Made by a program: the position numbers and the translations under genes
NCBI GenBank assembly: GCA_910822395.1
Contig: OU365335.1
Location: 930,001 to 994,000, forward strand
From: Pseudoclavibacter triregionum
GTDB taxonomy: Bacteria; Actinomycetota; Actinomycetes; Actinomycetales; Microbacteriaceae
Reading direction: 5' to 3'
DNA: 64,000 nt
Shown here: piece after piece, positions 51,262-60,449 of the stretch
Numbering within the stretch: the stretch's first letter is position 1
How the letters are laid out: each line of letters starts with the position of its first letter
The notes under the pieces: model-generated
Told to the model about the DNA's origin: nothing
The model's input: the letters and a program-made list of their open reading frames with translations, nothing else
The model's database searches: none

Positions 51262-51741
51262 ATGACCGAACGCGACGAGCTGCTCGCCGAGCTGCGCCAC
51301 CGCCAGGCGGCCGTGATCCAGGCGGCGGTGCCCGATCTGCGCGAGCGCAAGGCGGTCGCGACGCCCCGCGACGGCGAGCTCCTCGGCGGCGCGGTGGTCT
51401 CGCAACGCGTCCAGATCGAGCTGCCCGCCTCGACCTTCCACGCCGACCGCTTCGATGAGGACGCCGTGCTCGACGCGGCGCTCGCGGCGATCCGGCCCGA
51501 GCGCGAGGACGTCGAGGGGCTGCTCAAGGCGGACGGCGTCCGCCGGCTCGACATCGTGGCGCCGGACGGCTGCTACCACTCGCTCACCTTCCTGCACGGC
51601 GCGCGCGTGCTGCAGATGACCTCGTTCACGCCGCTGCCGGACGAGGCGCCCGGGCTCGACGAGGCCGAGGACGACCCGCGCCGGCTCGCGCTCGACGCGG
51701 AGGAGCAGACGGTCGGGCCGGACTACGGGTTCGGGGCGTAG
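51262..51741 (+). CDS. Hypothetical protein
   Basis: A protein of 159 residues, unassigned. It is soluble and acidic, with a probable helix (TERDELLAELRHRQAAVIQ) followed by an alpha/beta part containing RRLDIVAPDGCYHSLTFLHGARVLQMTSF. Two similar genes sometimes follow DUF1023 genes as immunity or chaperone-like partners, and this gene lies 130 bases downstream of one, but I cannot show that link. A palindromic repeat begins 19 bases after the stop. Confidence 0.65.
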   Translation: MTERDELLAELRHRQAAVIQAAVPDLRERKAVATPRDGELLGGAVVSQRVQIELPASTFHADRFDEDAVLDAALAAIRPEREDVEGLLKADGVRRLDIVAPDGCYHSLTFLHGARVLQMTSFTPLPDEAPGLDEAEDDPRRLALDAEEQTVGPDYGFGA

Positions 51742-51759
51742 CGGGCGTCGCGGCCTCCC

Positions 51760-51848
51760 GTGGTTTCGAGACGCGGCCTGCGGCCGCTCCTCAACCACCT
51801 GAGTCGCTGAGGTGGCTGAGGAGGCCCGACGGGCCGTCTCGAAACCAC
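51760..51848. repeat. GGTTTCGAGACG-type intergenic repeat (copy 4, complete inverted form)
   Basis: GTGGTTTCGAGACG (51760-51773) and its exact complement (51835-51848) form the outer arms; CTCCTCAACCACCT and AGGTGGCTGAGGAG form inner arms with one mismatch. This copy shows the full unit. It lies between convergent genes. Confidence 0.8.
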
Positions 51849-51863
51849 CGACCCCCGGCGCCG

Positions 51864-53363
51864 CTACTGGATGACGCTCGTGAGCCGCGCGATGTTGTCG
51901 AACGCCCGTGTCGCGATCGGCCGCGCCCGCCACGCCTCGAGCGTGAGCTCCTCGGAGCGGTGCCGGTAGCCGTTCTCGACCTCGCGCATCCGGTCGACGA
52001 ACTCCTCGCCGCACACCATGAGCATGAGCTCGGCGTTGAGGGTGAACGAGCGCATGTCCATGTTGCTCGAGCCGATGAGCGTCACCGAGTCGTCGAAGGT
52101 GATGTGCTTCGAGTGGAGGATGTACGGCCGCCGGTAGAGGCGGATTCGCACGCCCGCGCTGAGGAGGGCGTCGTAGTACGAGCGCTGGGCGTGGAAGGCG
52201 AAGAACTGGTCGCCGACCTCGCCGACGTAGAGCGTCACCTCGACGCCGCGCTGCGCCGCCGTCGTGATCGCGTAGAGGAGCGAGTCGTCCGGCACGAAGT
52301 ACGGCGAGACGATCGTGATGCGCTCCTGCGCCGCGTAGATGAGCTGGTTGAACAGGCGCAGGTTGTTCTCGTGCTCGTAGCCGGGGCCGGAGGGGACGAG
52401 CTGGCAGGGGTAGCTCGAGCGCTTGCGGAGGTCCTCCATCTCCTCGGGCGGCTCCACGACGGGCCGCAGCTCGCTCGGGGAGGCGAGCAGCTCGCCGGTC
52501 TCGCCGAACCAGTCGCTGATGAACACGGCGTTCACGGCCGCCGCCATCGGGCCGTCGATCTGCACGACGAGGTCCTTCCAGAGCCGCTCGGCGTCGCCGG
52601 TGCGCTCGTGGTGGTAGTCGCGGCTGATCATGTTCTGGGATCCCATGAACGCCGTGCGGTCGTCGATGACGACGAGCTTGCGGTGGTTGCGCAGGTCGAG
52701 CCGCTGGAAGCCGCCCTGCCACGGCCAGATCGAGAGGATCGGCCGGTGCTCGACGCCCATCGAGCGCAGGCGCCGCAGCATCCGCCGGTAGCCGGAGTAG
52801 CGGAACGAGCCGACGTGGTCGTAGAGCACCCGGACGGTCACGCCGCGCTGAGCCGCCCGCTCGAGCGCGTCGAAGACGGGGCGCGTGACCTCGTCGTAGG
52901 CGAGCGTGTAGTAGAGGACGTGGACGCGATCCGTCGCGGTGTCGATCTCGGCCGCGATGCGCGAGATCGCGCGGTCGTAGGAGCCGTGGAGGGCGAGCCG
53001 GTTGCCCTCGGCGAGCGGCATCGAGGTGAGCCGGCGGTTGAGGCGGATGACCTGGGCGAGCCAGCTCGGGCCCTTCGTGGGCACGGCGTCATCCTCGATC
53101 GAGCGCGTGGCCTCGCGGATGACGTCGTCGACCTCGGCCTGGCGGCGGCGCCGGCTCGAGGAGAGCCGGTTCGTGCCGAAGACGAGGAAGAGGAGCAGCC
53201 CGAGATAGGGGAGCAGGAAGATCGCGAGCAGCCACGCGAGCGCGGTCGTCGGGCGGCGGTTGCGGGGGATCGTGACGAGCGCGGCGACGACGATCCCGAC
53301 GTAGAGCACGACGAGGGCGACGGCGACCCACCATTCGGTCTGGGTCGGATACCACCACCACAC
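51864..53363 (-). CDS. cls: Cardiolipin synthase (PLD superfamily)
   Basis: A protein of 499 residues. Two N-terminal membrane helices (PLDc_N-like, ending LFLVFGTNRLSSSRRRR) precede two catalytic HKD motifs: NHRKLVVIDDRTAFMGSQN and HSKHITFDDSVTLIGSSNMD. The full set suits a bacterial ClsA-type enzyme making cardiolipin from two phosphatidylglycerols. The start is GTG 53363, read as VWWWYPTQ; the Trp-rich beginning is normal for the actinobacterial form. No clear ribosome binding site is seen. Confidence 0.93.
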   Translation of the reverse strand: MWWWYPTQTEWWVAVALVVLYVGIVVAALVTIPRNRRPTTALAWLLAIFLLPYLGLLLFLVFGTNRLSSSRRRRQAEVDDVIREATRSIEDDAVPTKGPSWLAQVIRLNRRLTSMPLAEGNRLALHGSYDRAISRIAAEIDTATDRVHVLYYTLAYDEVTRPVFDALERAAQRGVTVRVLYDHVGSFRYSGYRRMLRRLRSMGVEHRPILSIWPWQGGFQRLDLRNHRKLVVIDDRTAFMGSQNMISRDYHHERTGDAERLWKDLVVQIDGPMAAAVNAVFISDWFGETGELLASPSELRPVVEPPEEMEDLRKRSSYPCQLVPSGPGYEHENNLRLFNQLIYAAQERITIVSPYFVPDDSLLYAITTAAQRGVEVTLYVGEVGDQFFAFHAQRSYYDALLSAGVRIRLYRRPYILHSKHITFDDSVTLIGSSNMDMRSFTLNAELMLMVCGEEFVDRMREVENGYRHRSEELTLEAWRARPIATRAFDNIARLTSVIQ

Positions 53364-53396
53364 GGCGGGCTGCTCGTCTGCTCGGCCGGCTCCCGG

Positions 53397-53885
53397 CTAG
53401 CGGAAGTTGATGAACTGCAGGTCGATGTCGACGTCGGCCGCCTTGAGCAGCTGGATCGTCGTCTGCAGGTCGTCGCGGCTCTTCGAAGTGACGCGGAGCT
53501 CGTCGCCCTGGATCTGCGACTTCACCGACTTCGGCGCCTCGTCGCGGATGATCTTCGAGAGCTTCTTCGCGTGCTCCTGGTCGATGCCCTGCTTGATGGC
53601 GACCTCGATGCGGAACTCCTTGCCCGAGGGGAAGGGGTCGCCGGCGTCGAGCGCCTTGAGGGAGATGCCGCGCTTGATGAACTTCGTCTGGAGGACGTCG
53701 AGGATGGCGTTGACGCGGTCCTCGCTCGAGGCCTTGAGGAGGATCTTCTCGCCGGACCAGTCGGCGGAGGCGCCGGTGCCCTTGAAGTCGTAGCGCTGCT
53801 CGACTTCCTTCTTCGTCTGGTTGAGGGCGTTGTCGGCCTCCATCTTGTCGACCTTGGACACGACATCGAACGAGGAATCAGCCAT
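53397..53885 (-). CDS. yajQ: YajQ family nucleotide-binding protein
   Basis: A protein of 162 residues with [37 protein letters not shown] and a C-terminus [17 protein letters not shown] typical of UPF0234/YajQ. Some YajQ proteins bind c-di-GMP or RNA; the role here is unknown. ATG 53885 is 6 bases after TACGAT (53897-53892), so I prefer it to an earlier in-frame start that would overlap the promoter. Confidence 0.93.
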   Translation of the reverse strand: MADSSFDVVSKVDKMEADNALNQTKKEVEQRYDFKGTGASADWSGEKILLKASSEDRVNAILDVLQTKFIKRGISLKALDAGDPFPSGKEFRIEVAIKQGIDQEHAKKLSKIIRDEAPKSVKSQIQGDELRVTSKSRDDLQTTIQLLKAADVDIDLQFINFR

Positions 53886-53943
53886 GCGGTCATCGTAGCC
53901 AGGGGCGGATGCGGATGCCGTGGGGGAGGGCAACGGCGGGGTC

Positions 53944-54036
53944 GGCGGTCTCGAGAGGCTCGCTTCGCTCGCTCCTCAACCGCCTTCAGTGCCGCAGGTC
54001 GTCGAGGAGGCCGCGCAGCGGCCGTCTCGAAAGCAC
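53944..54036. repeat. GGTTTCGAGACG-type intergenic repeat (copy 5, diverged)
   Basis: GGCGGTCTCGAGAGGC ... CTCCTCAACCGCC ... GTCGAGGAGGCCG ... GCCGTCTCGAAAGCACC follows the same outer/inner arm plan as copy 4 but with more changes. It stands between yajQ and tRNA-Tyr. Confidence 0.65.
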
Positions 54037-54130
54037 CGGCATCCCCGACGCCCACTCGATCCCGCCCCGGCTCGCGCCCCGGCGTGTCTGCATGTATCCT
54101 GGCCGTCGCGCTTTCTTCGGGATGCGCCCT

Positions 54131-54212
54131 GGCGAGTTGCCCGAGCGGCCAAAGGGATCTGACTGTAAATCAGACGGCTCTGCCTTCGGGGGTTCGAATC
54201 CCTCACTCGCCA
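54131..54212 (+). tRNA. tRNA-Tyr (anticodon GTA)
   Basis: Acceptor GGCGAGT/ACTCGCC, anticodon stem around CTGTAAA with GTA, a long variable arm as expected for tRNA-Tyr, and T-arm GGGGG-TTCGAAT-CCCTC. TATCCT (54095-54100) is a suitable -10 box 30 bases upstream. Confidence 0.97.
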
Positions 54213-54217
54213 CAGCC

Positions 54218-54249
54218 GAACGGCCCCGTCCTCGCGGAGGGGGCCGTTC
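54218..54249 (+). terminator. Hairpin terminator after tRNA-Tyr
   Basis: GAACGGCCCC and GGGGCCGTTC form a 10-bp stem with a 12-base loop, 6 bases after the tRNA. Confidence 0.7.
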
Positions 54250-54347
54250 GCCGTTCCAGGCCATCGGCCACGGCATCCGATCGTCCGTCCGCCGACGTTC
54301 GCCGGGCGGCCACGGGGATGTCGGATGCCGTTGCTAGCGTCGCGCCC

Positions 54348-55178
54348 ATGATGTGCCCGACCTCGCCCCACGCCGAGCTGCTCGACCTCGCCCGCCGCGT
54401 CGCCCTGGAGGGCGCCGAGCTCGCGCTGCGCCGGCGGCGGGAGGGCGTCGAGGTCGCCGCGACGAAGTCGAGCATCACGGACGTCGTGACCGCGGCCGAC
54501 CGCGAGGTCGAGGAGGTCGTGCGCGCGCGCATCGCGGAGGCGCGCCCCGAGGACGGCTTCTACGGCGAGGAGGGCGACCCGAGCGAGAGCCCGAGCGGGC
54601 TCACCTGGGTCGTCGACCCCATCGACGGCACGGTCAACTACCTCTACGGGATCCCGCACTATGCGGTGAGCGTCGCGGTCGTCGAGGGCGACCCGGCCGC
54701 GCAGCCGAGCGAGATGACGGCGCTCGCGGGCGTGGTCGCGAACCCAGCCGCGGGTGAGACCTTCGAGGCGACGCTCGGCGGCGGCGCCCGCCGCAACGGC
54801 GCCGCGCTCGAGATCGCGCCGCCCGCGAGCCTCGGAGAGGCCCTCGTCGCGACGGGCTTCTCCTATGACTCCACGACGCGCGAGGCGCAGGCCCGCGCCT
54901 GGGCGGCCATGGCGGCGCAGGTGCGCGATCTGCGCCGGATGGGCGCCGCCTCGCTCGACCTCTGCGGCGTCGCGTGCGGACGCCTCGACGGCTACTTCGA
55001 GGAGGGCCTGCAGCCGTGGGACATGGCGGCGGGCACGCTCATCGCCCGCGAGGCCGGCGCCGAGGTGCGCGGGCTCGACGGGGCGCGCGAGGGTCGGGAT
55101 CTCCTCATCGCGGCGCACCCCGAGCTCATCGGGCGCCTGGAGCGGCTCGTCCGCGAGGGCCGGATCGCCGCCCTGTAG
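54348..55178 (+). CDS. Inositol monophosphatase family protein
   Basis: A protein of 276 residues. The Mg2+-binding motifs are GFYGEEGD (Glu), TWVVDPIDGTVNYLYGIPHYAVSVA (DPIDGT) and QPWDMAAGTLIAREAGAEV (WD). The family dephosphorylates inositol phosphates and related sugars; in actinobacteria some act as histidinol phosphatases, so the substrate is uncertain. TAGCGT is 7 bases before the first of two adjacent ATG codons at 54348. Confidence 0.92.
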   Translation: MMCPTSPHAELLDLARRVALEGAELALRRRREGVEVAATKSSITDVVTAADREVEEVVRARIAEARPEDGFYGEEGDPSESPSGLTWVVDPIDGTVNYLYGIPHYAVSVAVVEGDPAAQPSEMTALAGVVANPAAGETFEATLGGGARRNGAALEIAPPASLGEALVATGFSYDSTTREAQARAWAAMAAQVRDLRRMGAASLDLCGVACGRLDGYFEEGLQPWDMAAGTLIAREAGAEVRGLDGAREGRDLLIAAHPELIGRLERLVREGRIAAL

Positions 55179-55392
55179 CCGCCGGGCGAGCGGACAGGCC
55201 CGACGGGGCGGGGCGAGACCGGCGCTCCGTCCGGCTCGAGGTTTCGTGTCCTGCAAGCTGATGTGATGGTCGGAGTGCACCGAGATCCGGCCGTGATCGA
55301 TATGCGCTCAGGAGAATCAAGGTCCGACCTGGATTTTCGGCAACTCGGCCCACCCGACACGCAGGTTCTCGTCACAGGGCCTTGATGTTTCC

Positions 55393-55426
55393 GTGACCTT
55401 GCCGTTATGGTTTACCAGGCCGTTAC
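55393..55426 (+). promoter_or_regulatory. MtrA-like direct repeats upstream of M23 peptidase gene
   Basis: GTGAC (55393), GTTAT (55404) and GTTAC (55422) are spaced 11 and 18 bases apart in an otherwise GC-rich leader. MtrA, the actinobacterial cell-wall response regulator, binds repeats of the GTNAC kind and controls M23 and Rpf-type wall hydrolases. TATGGT within this stretch could be a -10 box. Confidence 0.45.
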
Positions 55427-55458
55427 ACACGACGAAGACACCTGGACGCGAAACGCAG

Positions 55459-56613
55459 ATGACGAACACCGCCACCCCCGAGGCGCAGCCCATGACCCGC
55501 CGCGAGCGCCGCGAAGCCGAGCGCCGTGCCGCGGAGACCGCCGCCTCGACCGCGGTCGCCGAGGCGCCCGTCTACATGACCCGCCGCGAGCGCCGCCTCG
55601 CCGAGCAGGCCGCCCTCGCCGCGCAGGCCCCCGCCGCCGTCACGAAGGCCGAGCTCGCCGCCGAGGCCGCCCTCGCCGAGCAGGCCCGCGCCGGCATCGA
55701 GAAGTTCACGGCCGCCGCGGCCGCCTCGGTCGTCCCGCAGGCGATCGAGGAGCAGGTCATCCCCGCCGCCTTCGCCACCGAGGCCTACGCCCCGGCCGAG
55801 ACCGCCGTCCGCCTCGGCTCGACCCGCGCCGTCCGCCCGGTCCAGCCGCAGCGCGGCCGCGCCCGCAGCGTCGCCGGCGCGCTCGCCGTCGGCATCGCCG
55901 CCTCCGCCGGCGTCGCCGCCTGGCTCCCCTCGGCCACGGGCGCCGCGAACGCCTCCTCGGACCACATCCTCGAAGTCGCCCCGGGCTCGGGCCAGACGCT
56001 CTCCGTCTCGGCCTCGCAGCAGGCGCAGCAGGTCTCGCGCACCGACTCGGTCTCGGTCGCCACGATGGGCACGGCCACGGCCGCGAACCTCCTCGGCGGC
56101 ACGATGAAGACCGACCCGACGACGTTCTCGAACGACCTCACGGCCCCCGTGCAGTTCCCGTTCCCGACGGGCACGCCGCTCACGGACCGCTACGGCTACC
56201 GCACACACCCGATCCTCGGCACCACCGCCATGCACTGGGGCGTCGACTTCACGCCGGGCGAGGGCACCCCGATCGGCGCGATCGCCGAGGGCCGCGTCAC
56301 GCAGGTCTTCCCGACGGACGCGGACGGCCTCGGCGTCCACGTCGTCCTCGAGCACCAGATCGACGGCGAGACGGTCTACAGCCTCTACGCGCACATGATC
56401 CCGGGCTCGCTCACGCTCAAGGTCGGCGATGTCGTCAACGTCGGCGACCAGGTCGGCCTCGTCGGCAACACCGGCTGGTCGACGGGCGCGCACCTCCACC
56501 TCGAGATCTACCAGGGCAAGATGGACAACAAGGTGGACCCGCTCGCCTACCTGCAGTCGAAGAACGTCCCGACGACGGTCGTCACGCCCGTCGGCGCCTC
56601 GGTCACGGCCTAG
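55459..56613 (+). CDS. M23-family peptidoglycan peptidase, membrane anchored
   Basis: A protein of 384 residues. The N-terminal cytoplasmic tail has two copies of MTRRERR. A single membrane helix (SVAGALAVGIAASAGVAAWL, near 135-155) is followed by an extracellular region and an M23 metallopeptidase domain from about 240. Zinc ligands are in HPILGTTAMHWGVDF (H and D) and GAHLHLEIYQG (HxH). The enzyme would cut wall cross-links. MtrA-like repeats lie upstream. The ATG is preceded by GACGCGAAACG, with only a weak ribosome binding site. Confidence 0.9.
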   Translation: MTNTATPEAQPMTRRERREAERRAAETAASTAVAEAPVYMTRRERRLAEQAALAAQAPAAVTKAELAAEAALAEQARAGIEKFTAAAAASVVPQAIEEQVIPAAFATEAYAPAETAVRLGSTRAVRPVQPQRGRARSVAGALAVGIAASAGVAAWLPSATGAANASSDHILEVAPGSGQTLSVSASQQAQQVSRTDSVSVATMGTATAANLLGGTMKTDPTTFSNDLTAPVQFPFPTGTPLTDRYGYRTHPILGTTAMHWGVDFTPGEGTPIGAIAEGRVTQVFPTDADGLGVHVVLEHQIDGETVYSLYAHMIPGSLTLKVGDVVNVGDQVGLVGNTGWSTGAHLHLEIYQGKMDNKVDPLAYLQSKNVPTTVVTPVGASVTA

Positions 56614-56707
56614 CGCACCCGGCGCGCGGTCGGCTCGCAGTCGGCTCGCGCGCGACCCGGCGAGGTGCTATCCTCGACCGGTGCCGCTCGCGGAAGCGAC
56701 GGCGCAT

Positions 56708-56779
56708 GCCCCGATAGCTCAGTGGCAGAGCACTTCCATGGTAAGGAAGGGGTCGTCAGTTCAATCCTGACTCGGGGCT
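56708..56779 (+). tRNA. tRNA-Thr (anticodon GGT)
   Basis: Acceptor GCCCCGA/TCGGGGC, D-arm GCTC/GAGC, anticodon stem CTTCC/GGAAG with loop ATGGTAA (GGT), and T-arm GTCAG-TTCAATC-CTGAC. TATCCT (56669-56674) is a likely -10 box. Confidence 0.97.
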
Positions 56780-56835
56780 CTGATCTTCTTCGTCGGGCCT
56801 GATCCAGCAGGTCGCGCTCTGCGCCGAAGGTCTGC

Positions 56836-56909
56836 GGCTGAGTAGCTCAGTTGGTGAGAGCGCACGACTCATAATCGTGAGGTCGCGGGTTCGAGTCCCG
56901 CCTCAGCTA
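56836..56909 (+). tRNA. tRNA-Met (anticodon CAT, elongator type)
   Basis: Acceptor GGCTGAG/CTCAGCT, including a G-U first pair, anticodon stem CACGA/TCGTG with loop CTCATAA (CAT), and T-arm GCGGG-TTCGAGT-CCCGC. It lacks the three G-C pairs of the initiator anticodon stem, so it is the elongator or a CAT-type tRNA-Ile; the former is more likely. It is probably cotranscribed with tRNA-Thr. Confidence 0.92.
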
Positions 56910-56915
56910 CGGTGC

Positions 56916-56944
56916 GGAAGGCGCCCCCGTGTGGGGCGCCTTCC
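56916..56944 (+). terminator. Hairpin terminator after tRNA-Met
   Basis: GGAAGGCGCCCC and GGGGCGCCTTCC form a perfect 12-bp stem with a 5-base loop, 6 bases beyond the tRNA. Confidence 0.75.
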
Positions 56945-57061
56945 GCCGTTGCGGCGGACGCGCGGGCCCCAGGAAAGCCGGGACCCAGGGAAGCCGCGTC
57001 TCGGGCACGCTGATCTGCGGCATCGTGCGCGTCTCGCGCATCCCCGCGCTCTTCCTGCGCG

Positions 57062-57091
57062 TTGACGTGAAAGATCCTTGCCTTCTAGACT
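57062..57091 (+). promoter_or_regulatory. Promoter of surface-protein gene
   Basis: TTGACG (57062-57067) and TAGACT (57086-57091) are 18 bases apart, the best match to a housekeeping promoter in the window. The start of transcription would be near 57098, about 30 bases before the gene. Confidence 0.7.
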
Positions 57092-57127
57092 CGGTATGCC
57101 CCTTCCCCCCCCATGCCGAGGAGCCCC

Positions 57128-60100
57128 ATGTCGCGCGGCATCGCAGTCCATCTTCCCGCCGCTCGCCCCACCTCCCGCGCCCTTCAGCGCGGCCGGCGAT
57201 CGCCCGCACGCCGTCTCGTCGCCCTCGCCGCCGCAGCGGCGCTCGCCCTCGGCCTCGCGCCGTCGGTCGCCGCCCCGGCTTCGGCGGCGACGCCGCCGTC
57301 CACGGGCGCGGTCACGAGCGTGCCGTTCACCGCCGGGAAGGGCCAGGGCTCCGGCACCTGGGGCGTCGTCGGCGATATCGAGACGATCGGCGACGGCGGC
57401 ACGACCTTCAACTACGGCCTCGCCTTCGACCCGACCACCCAGGCGCTGTGGGTGACCGACTCGGGCAAGGTCGTCTACAGCAGTCTCGCGTGCCGCCTGG
57501 CTGGCATGACCTCGCCCTGCCAGACCGGCACCCCGCGTGCCTTCGTCTACGACCGCGTGACGGCTGACGACACGATGGGCGACTACCAGTCGAACGGCAC
57601 ATATGCGGTGGACGGCGCGGGGACCGCCGGCCGCAACGACGGCATCGGGGCCCGCTACGAGGTGCCCGCCGACCGGACGGTCATCCCCTTCGCGGGCGGC
57701 AGCTCGCCCGCGACGAACGTCCAGAACGGACCGCGAGGGGTCGAGGTCCTGCCCGACGGCACGGCCTGGATCGTGAACTCCGAGGCCGTCGCCCCCGTCG
57801 GCGGTCCTGCCGGGGCCGTCGTCGGCTTCGACGCCGCCGGCAACCGCGTCGCCGCGGCCGGCTGGACGGGCACCTGGGCCCAGCGCGATCAGCCGGGCGT
57901 CCACTTCTACCGGACCGGCATCGCCGCGACGCCGCGCGGCACGTTCCTCGTGAACAGCGAGGTGAGCGACCGCCTGCAGGAGTATGCGGCCGACGGCACA
58001 TGGATCCGCAGCATCAAGCTCGATCTGCCCGCGGGCACGTACTCGGCGACCGACCCCGGCTACCGGAACCCCTACTCGGTCTCGGTCGACCCGGTCGACG
58101 GCTCGATGTATCTCGCGTACGTGAACTTCCGCGACGATGCGGGCCTGCGCGCGACGCCCTTCATCGAGAAGCGCGACGCCGACGGGAACCTCCTCGCGAC
58201 CTTCGGCACGGCGGAGCTCGCGGCCGGCAAGGTCGTGTTCAACACCGTGGTGAACCCCGTCACGCGCCACGTGTACGCGTGGAACGACACCGGCGCCGTC
58301 TTCGAGTGGGCCCCCGACGGCACGTTCATCCGGAAGTTCTCGAGCGGCACGACCCCCGGCCTGTTCCCCGGGCTCACGACGGTGCGCGACCTCGATTTCG
58401 ACGAGGCCGGCCGGATGTACCTCACGGTCGCGGAGGGGACGAGCCGGGCGCGCGTCATGATCCTCGCGCAGACGCCCGGACCGGTGACGAGCACGTGCGC
58501 GGTCCGCAGCCTCGACGGCACCGCCGTCACCCTGAACTGGACGTGCGACCCCGCGCTCCAGCCCACCACGGCGCAGGTTCCGGTGAAGGACTACGTCGTC
58601 GAGCAGTCCACCGACGGCGGCGCGAGCTGGCAGGTCGTGCCGTCGGCGGGCCCCTCGACGGCGACGTCGCGCACGATCACGGGCCTGACCCCCGGCCAGG
58701 ACGTGCGCTTCCGCGTGTCCGCTTGGAACGAGGCGGGCAACGGCGACTGGGCCGAGTTCGCCGTCGCGCAGCCCGCCGCCGGCACGGACGACGCGGTCCA
58801 GGTCGTGTCGGGCGCGTCGGCGGAGATCGACCCCCTTGCGAACGACGCAGGCGCGGCGGCCGGCATCGACCCCGCCACGCTCGCCCTCGTCGACCCGGCG
58901 ACGGGCTCGCCGACCCAGGCCGTCGCCATCCCGGGCCAGGGTCGCTACGAGGTTGTCGGGGAAGCCATCCGCTTCACGGCGGACGCCGGCTTCTCGGGGG
59001 TCGCCGACTCCATCGCGTATGCCGCGAGCGGTGACTGCGTCCAGGTCACCGCGCGCGTCGCGGCGACCGTCGTGCCGCCGGCGAATCCGCGGCTCGAGCT
59101 CGACAAGACGCACGCCACGCCCGTCGATGCGAACGGCGACGGCCTCATCGGCGCGGGCGACACCGTGCAGTTCGTCTTCACGGTCCGCAACGTCGGCAAC
59201 GTCCCGCTCTCGCAGGTGACGGTCGAGGATCCGAAGATCGGGGCAAACCTCTCCGTGCCCGGCTCCGACCCCGCAGCGCCCGGCACCCTCCGTCCCGGAG
59301 AGGTCGAGACGGTGACGGCGATCCACGTCATCACGCAGGCCGAGATCGACGGCGGATCGCTGCAGAACGAGGCGTCGGCGTCAGGCGCCGCCTCGCCGGA
59401 CGTCATCGTCCGCGCGACCGACGCCGACACCGTCGTGTTCGATCAGACGCCCCGCCTCGTGGTCGAGAAGTCGGGAGCGTACCAGGGCACGCGCGCGGAC
59501 GGCACGGCGATGGACGGATCGCGCGCGGGCGACGTCATCTCGTGGTCGTTCACGGTGACGAACACCGGCACCGTGACCCTCTCGGACGTGTCGCTCTCGG
59601 ACGAGCTCGCCGGACTCAGCTGGGTGTCCGGCCCGCAGCTCGGGACGCTCGCCCCAGGAACGTCCGCGCAGGCCTCGGCGACCTCGACGGTCGCCCAGGC
59701 GGATCTCGAGCGCGGCTTCGTCGAGAACGTCGTCGCTGCCGTCGGCCAGGCTCCCACGCCGACCCCGTACACCATCCCGCCCACGCCCGGCCAGACGGAC
59801 CCGGCGACGACCGTGACCCCGACGGCCGCCGCGCTCCCCTCGACGATCGGGCCCGGCAGCACGCCCGTCGCGACGGCGACCGTCGGCACGACGCTCGTGC
59901 CGACGCCGACCCCGACGGGCACGCCGACGGTCACCCCGACGCCGACGGTCACCCCGACGCCGACGGACACGCCGACGCCGACGGACACGCCGACGCCGAC
60001 GGACACGCCGACCCCGACGCCGACGGACACGCCGACCCCGACGCCGACGGACACGCCGACCCCGACGCCGACGGGCACGCTGACCCCGACCCCAACGGAC

Positions 60101-60322
60101 ACGGCCACGCCGACGAACACGCCGACCGCGCCCGTCGAGACGACTCCGCCAGGAACGGGCGACGGCGGCACGACGGCGCCTACCACTACCCCGACGGGTC
60201 CCGGCGGACTCGCCCACACCGGCCCGGACGGCCTGCTCGGCGCGCTGGCCGTCGCCATCGCCGCGCTCGCGCTCGGACTGGGCATCGCGGTTCGCCGTCG
60301 ACGCGAAGGCCGCGCTTCGTAG
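57128..60322 (+). CDS. Large secreted surface protein with LAxTG sorting signal
   Basis: A protein of 1064 residues. A signal peptide ends near residue 55 (AAPASAA). Residues 60-440 form a beta-propeller-like region with repeats such as [17 protein letters not shown] and [20 protein letters not shown] fibronectin type III domain (about 455-545) and two DUF7507/DUF11-type adhesin domains ([23 protein letters not shown] and [16 protein letters not shown], about 650-870) follow. Then comes a Thr/Pro repeat wall-spanning stalk, and LAHTG, a hydrophobic helix and an Arg-rich tail. LAxTG is the motif of class E sortases. No sortase is in the window. GAGGAG supports ATG 57128. Confidence 0.85.
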   Translation: MSRGIAVHLPAARPTSRALQRGRRSPARRLVALAAAAALALGLAPSVAAPASAATPPSTGAVTSVPFTAGKGQGSGTWGVVGDIETIGDGGTTFNYGLAFDPTTQALWVTDSGKVVYSSLACRLAGMTSPCQTGTPRAFVYDRVTADDTMGDYQSNGTYAVDGAGTAGRNDGIGARYEVPADRTVIPFAGGSSPATNVQNGPRGVEVLPDGTAWIVNSEAVAPVGGPAGAVVGFDAAGNRVAAAGWTGTWAQRDQPGVHFYRTGIAATPRGTFLVNSEVSDRLQEYAADGTWIRSIKLDLPAGTYSATDPGYRNPYSVSVDPVDGSMYLAYVNFRDDAGLRATPFIEKRDADGNLLATFGTAELAAGKVVFNTVVNPVTRHVYAWNDTGAVFEWAPDGTFIRKFSSGTTPGLFPGLTTVRDLDFDEAGRMYLTVAEGTSRARVMILAQTPGPVTSTCAVRSLDGTAVTLNWTCDPALQPTTAQVPVKDYVVEQSTDGGASWQVVPSAGPSTATSRTITGLTPGQDVRFRVSAWNEAGNGDWAEFAVAQPAAGTDDAVQVVSGASAEIDPLANDAGAAAGIDPATLALVDPATGSPTQAVAIPGQGRYEVVGEAIRFTADAGFSGVADSIAYAASGDCVQVTARVAATVVPPANPRLELDKTHATPVDANGDGLIGAGDTVQFVFTVRNVGNVPLSQVTVEDPKIGANLSVPGSDPAAPGTLRPGEVETVTAIHVITQAEIDGGSLQNEASASGAASPDVIVRATDADTVVFDQTPRLVVEKSGAYQGTRADGTAMDGSRAGDVISWSFTVTNTGTVTLSDVSLSDELAGLSWVSGPQLGTLAPGTSAQASATSTVAQADLERGFVENVVAAVGQAPTPTPYTIPPTPGQTDPATTVTPTAAALPSTIGPGSTPVATATVGTTLVPTPTPTGTPTVTPTPTVTPTPTDTPTPTDTPTPTDTPTPTPTDTPTPTPTDTPTPTPTGTLTPTPTDTATPTNTPTAPVETTPPGTGDGGTTAPTTTPTGPGGLAHTGPDGLLGALAVAIAALALGLGIAVRRRREGRAS
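59903..60128 (+). repeat. Tandem Thr-Pro repeat inside surface-protein gene
   Basis: A run of 12- to 24-base units based on ACGCCGACGGACACGCCGAC encodes [10 protein letters not shown]-type sequence. Units are nearly identical at the DNA level, so copy number is likely to vary between strains. Confidence 0.85.
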
Positions 60323-60329
60323 CGGCCAT

Positions 60330-60374
60330 GACGAGCGGTGACGGGGCCCGACGGGCTCCGTCACCGCTCGTGTC
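60330..60374 (+). terminator. Hairpin after surface-protein gene
   Basis: GACGAGCGGTGACGG and CCGTCACCGCTCGTGTC pair almost perfectly, with a smaller GCCC/GGGC dyad in the loop. It can act on transcripts from both strands, since the aspartate dehydrogenase gene is convergent. Confidence 0.7.
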
Positions 60375-60449
60375 GAACGCGGTCATCGGGGGTCTCGGGC
60401 CGCGCTCGCCGCTACGCTGGCCGCGTCCCGCCCCTGGCGATCGATCGCC

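Noticed and set aside
55179-55458. A c-di-AMP (ydaO) riboswitch before the wall peptidase gene
   Set aside because: Such riboswitches precede many actinobacterial wall hydrolase genes, but I cannot find the conserved paired cores here. Repeats of GTNAC type explain the ordered bases better.
59903-60128. Short regular repeats that might suggest a CRISPR array
   Set aside because: The units are contiguous, lack unique spacers and encode the Thr-Pro stalk of a surface protein.
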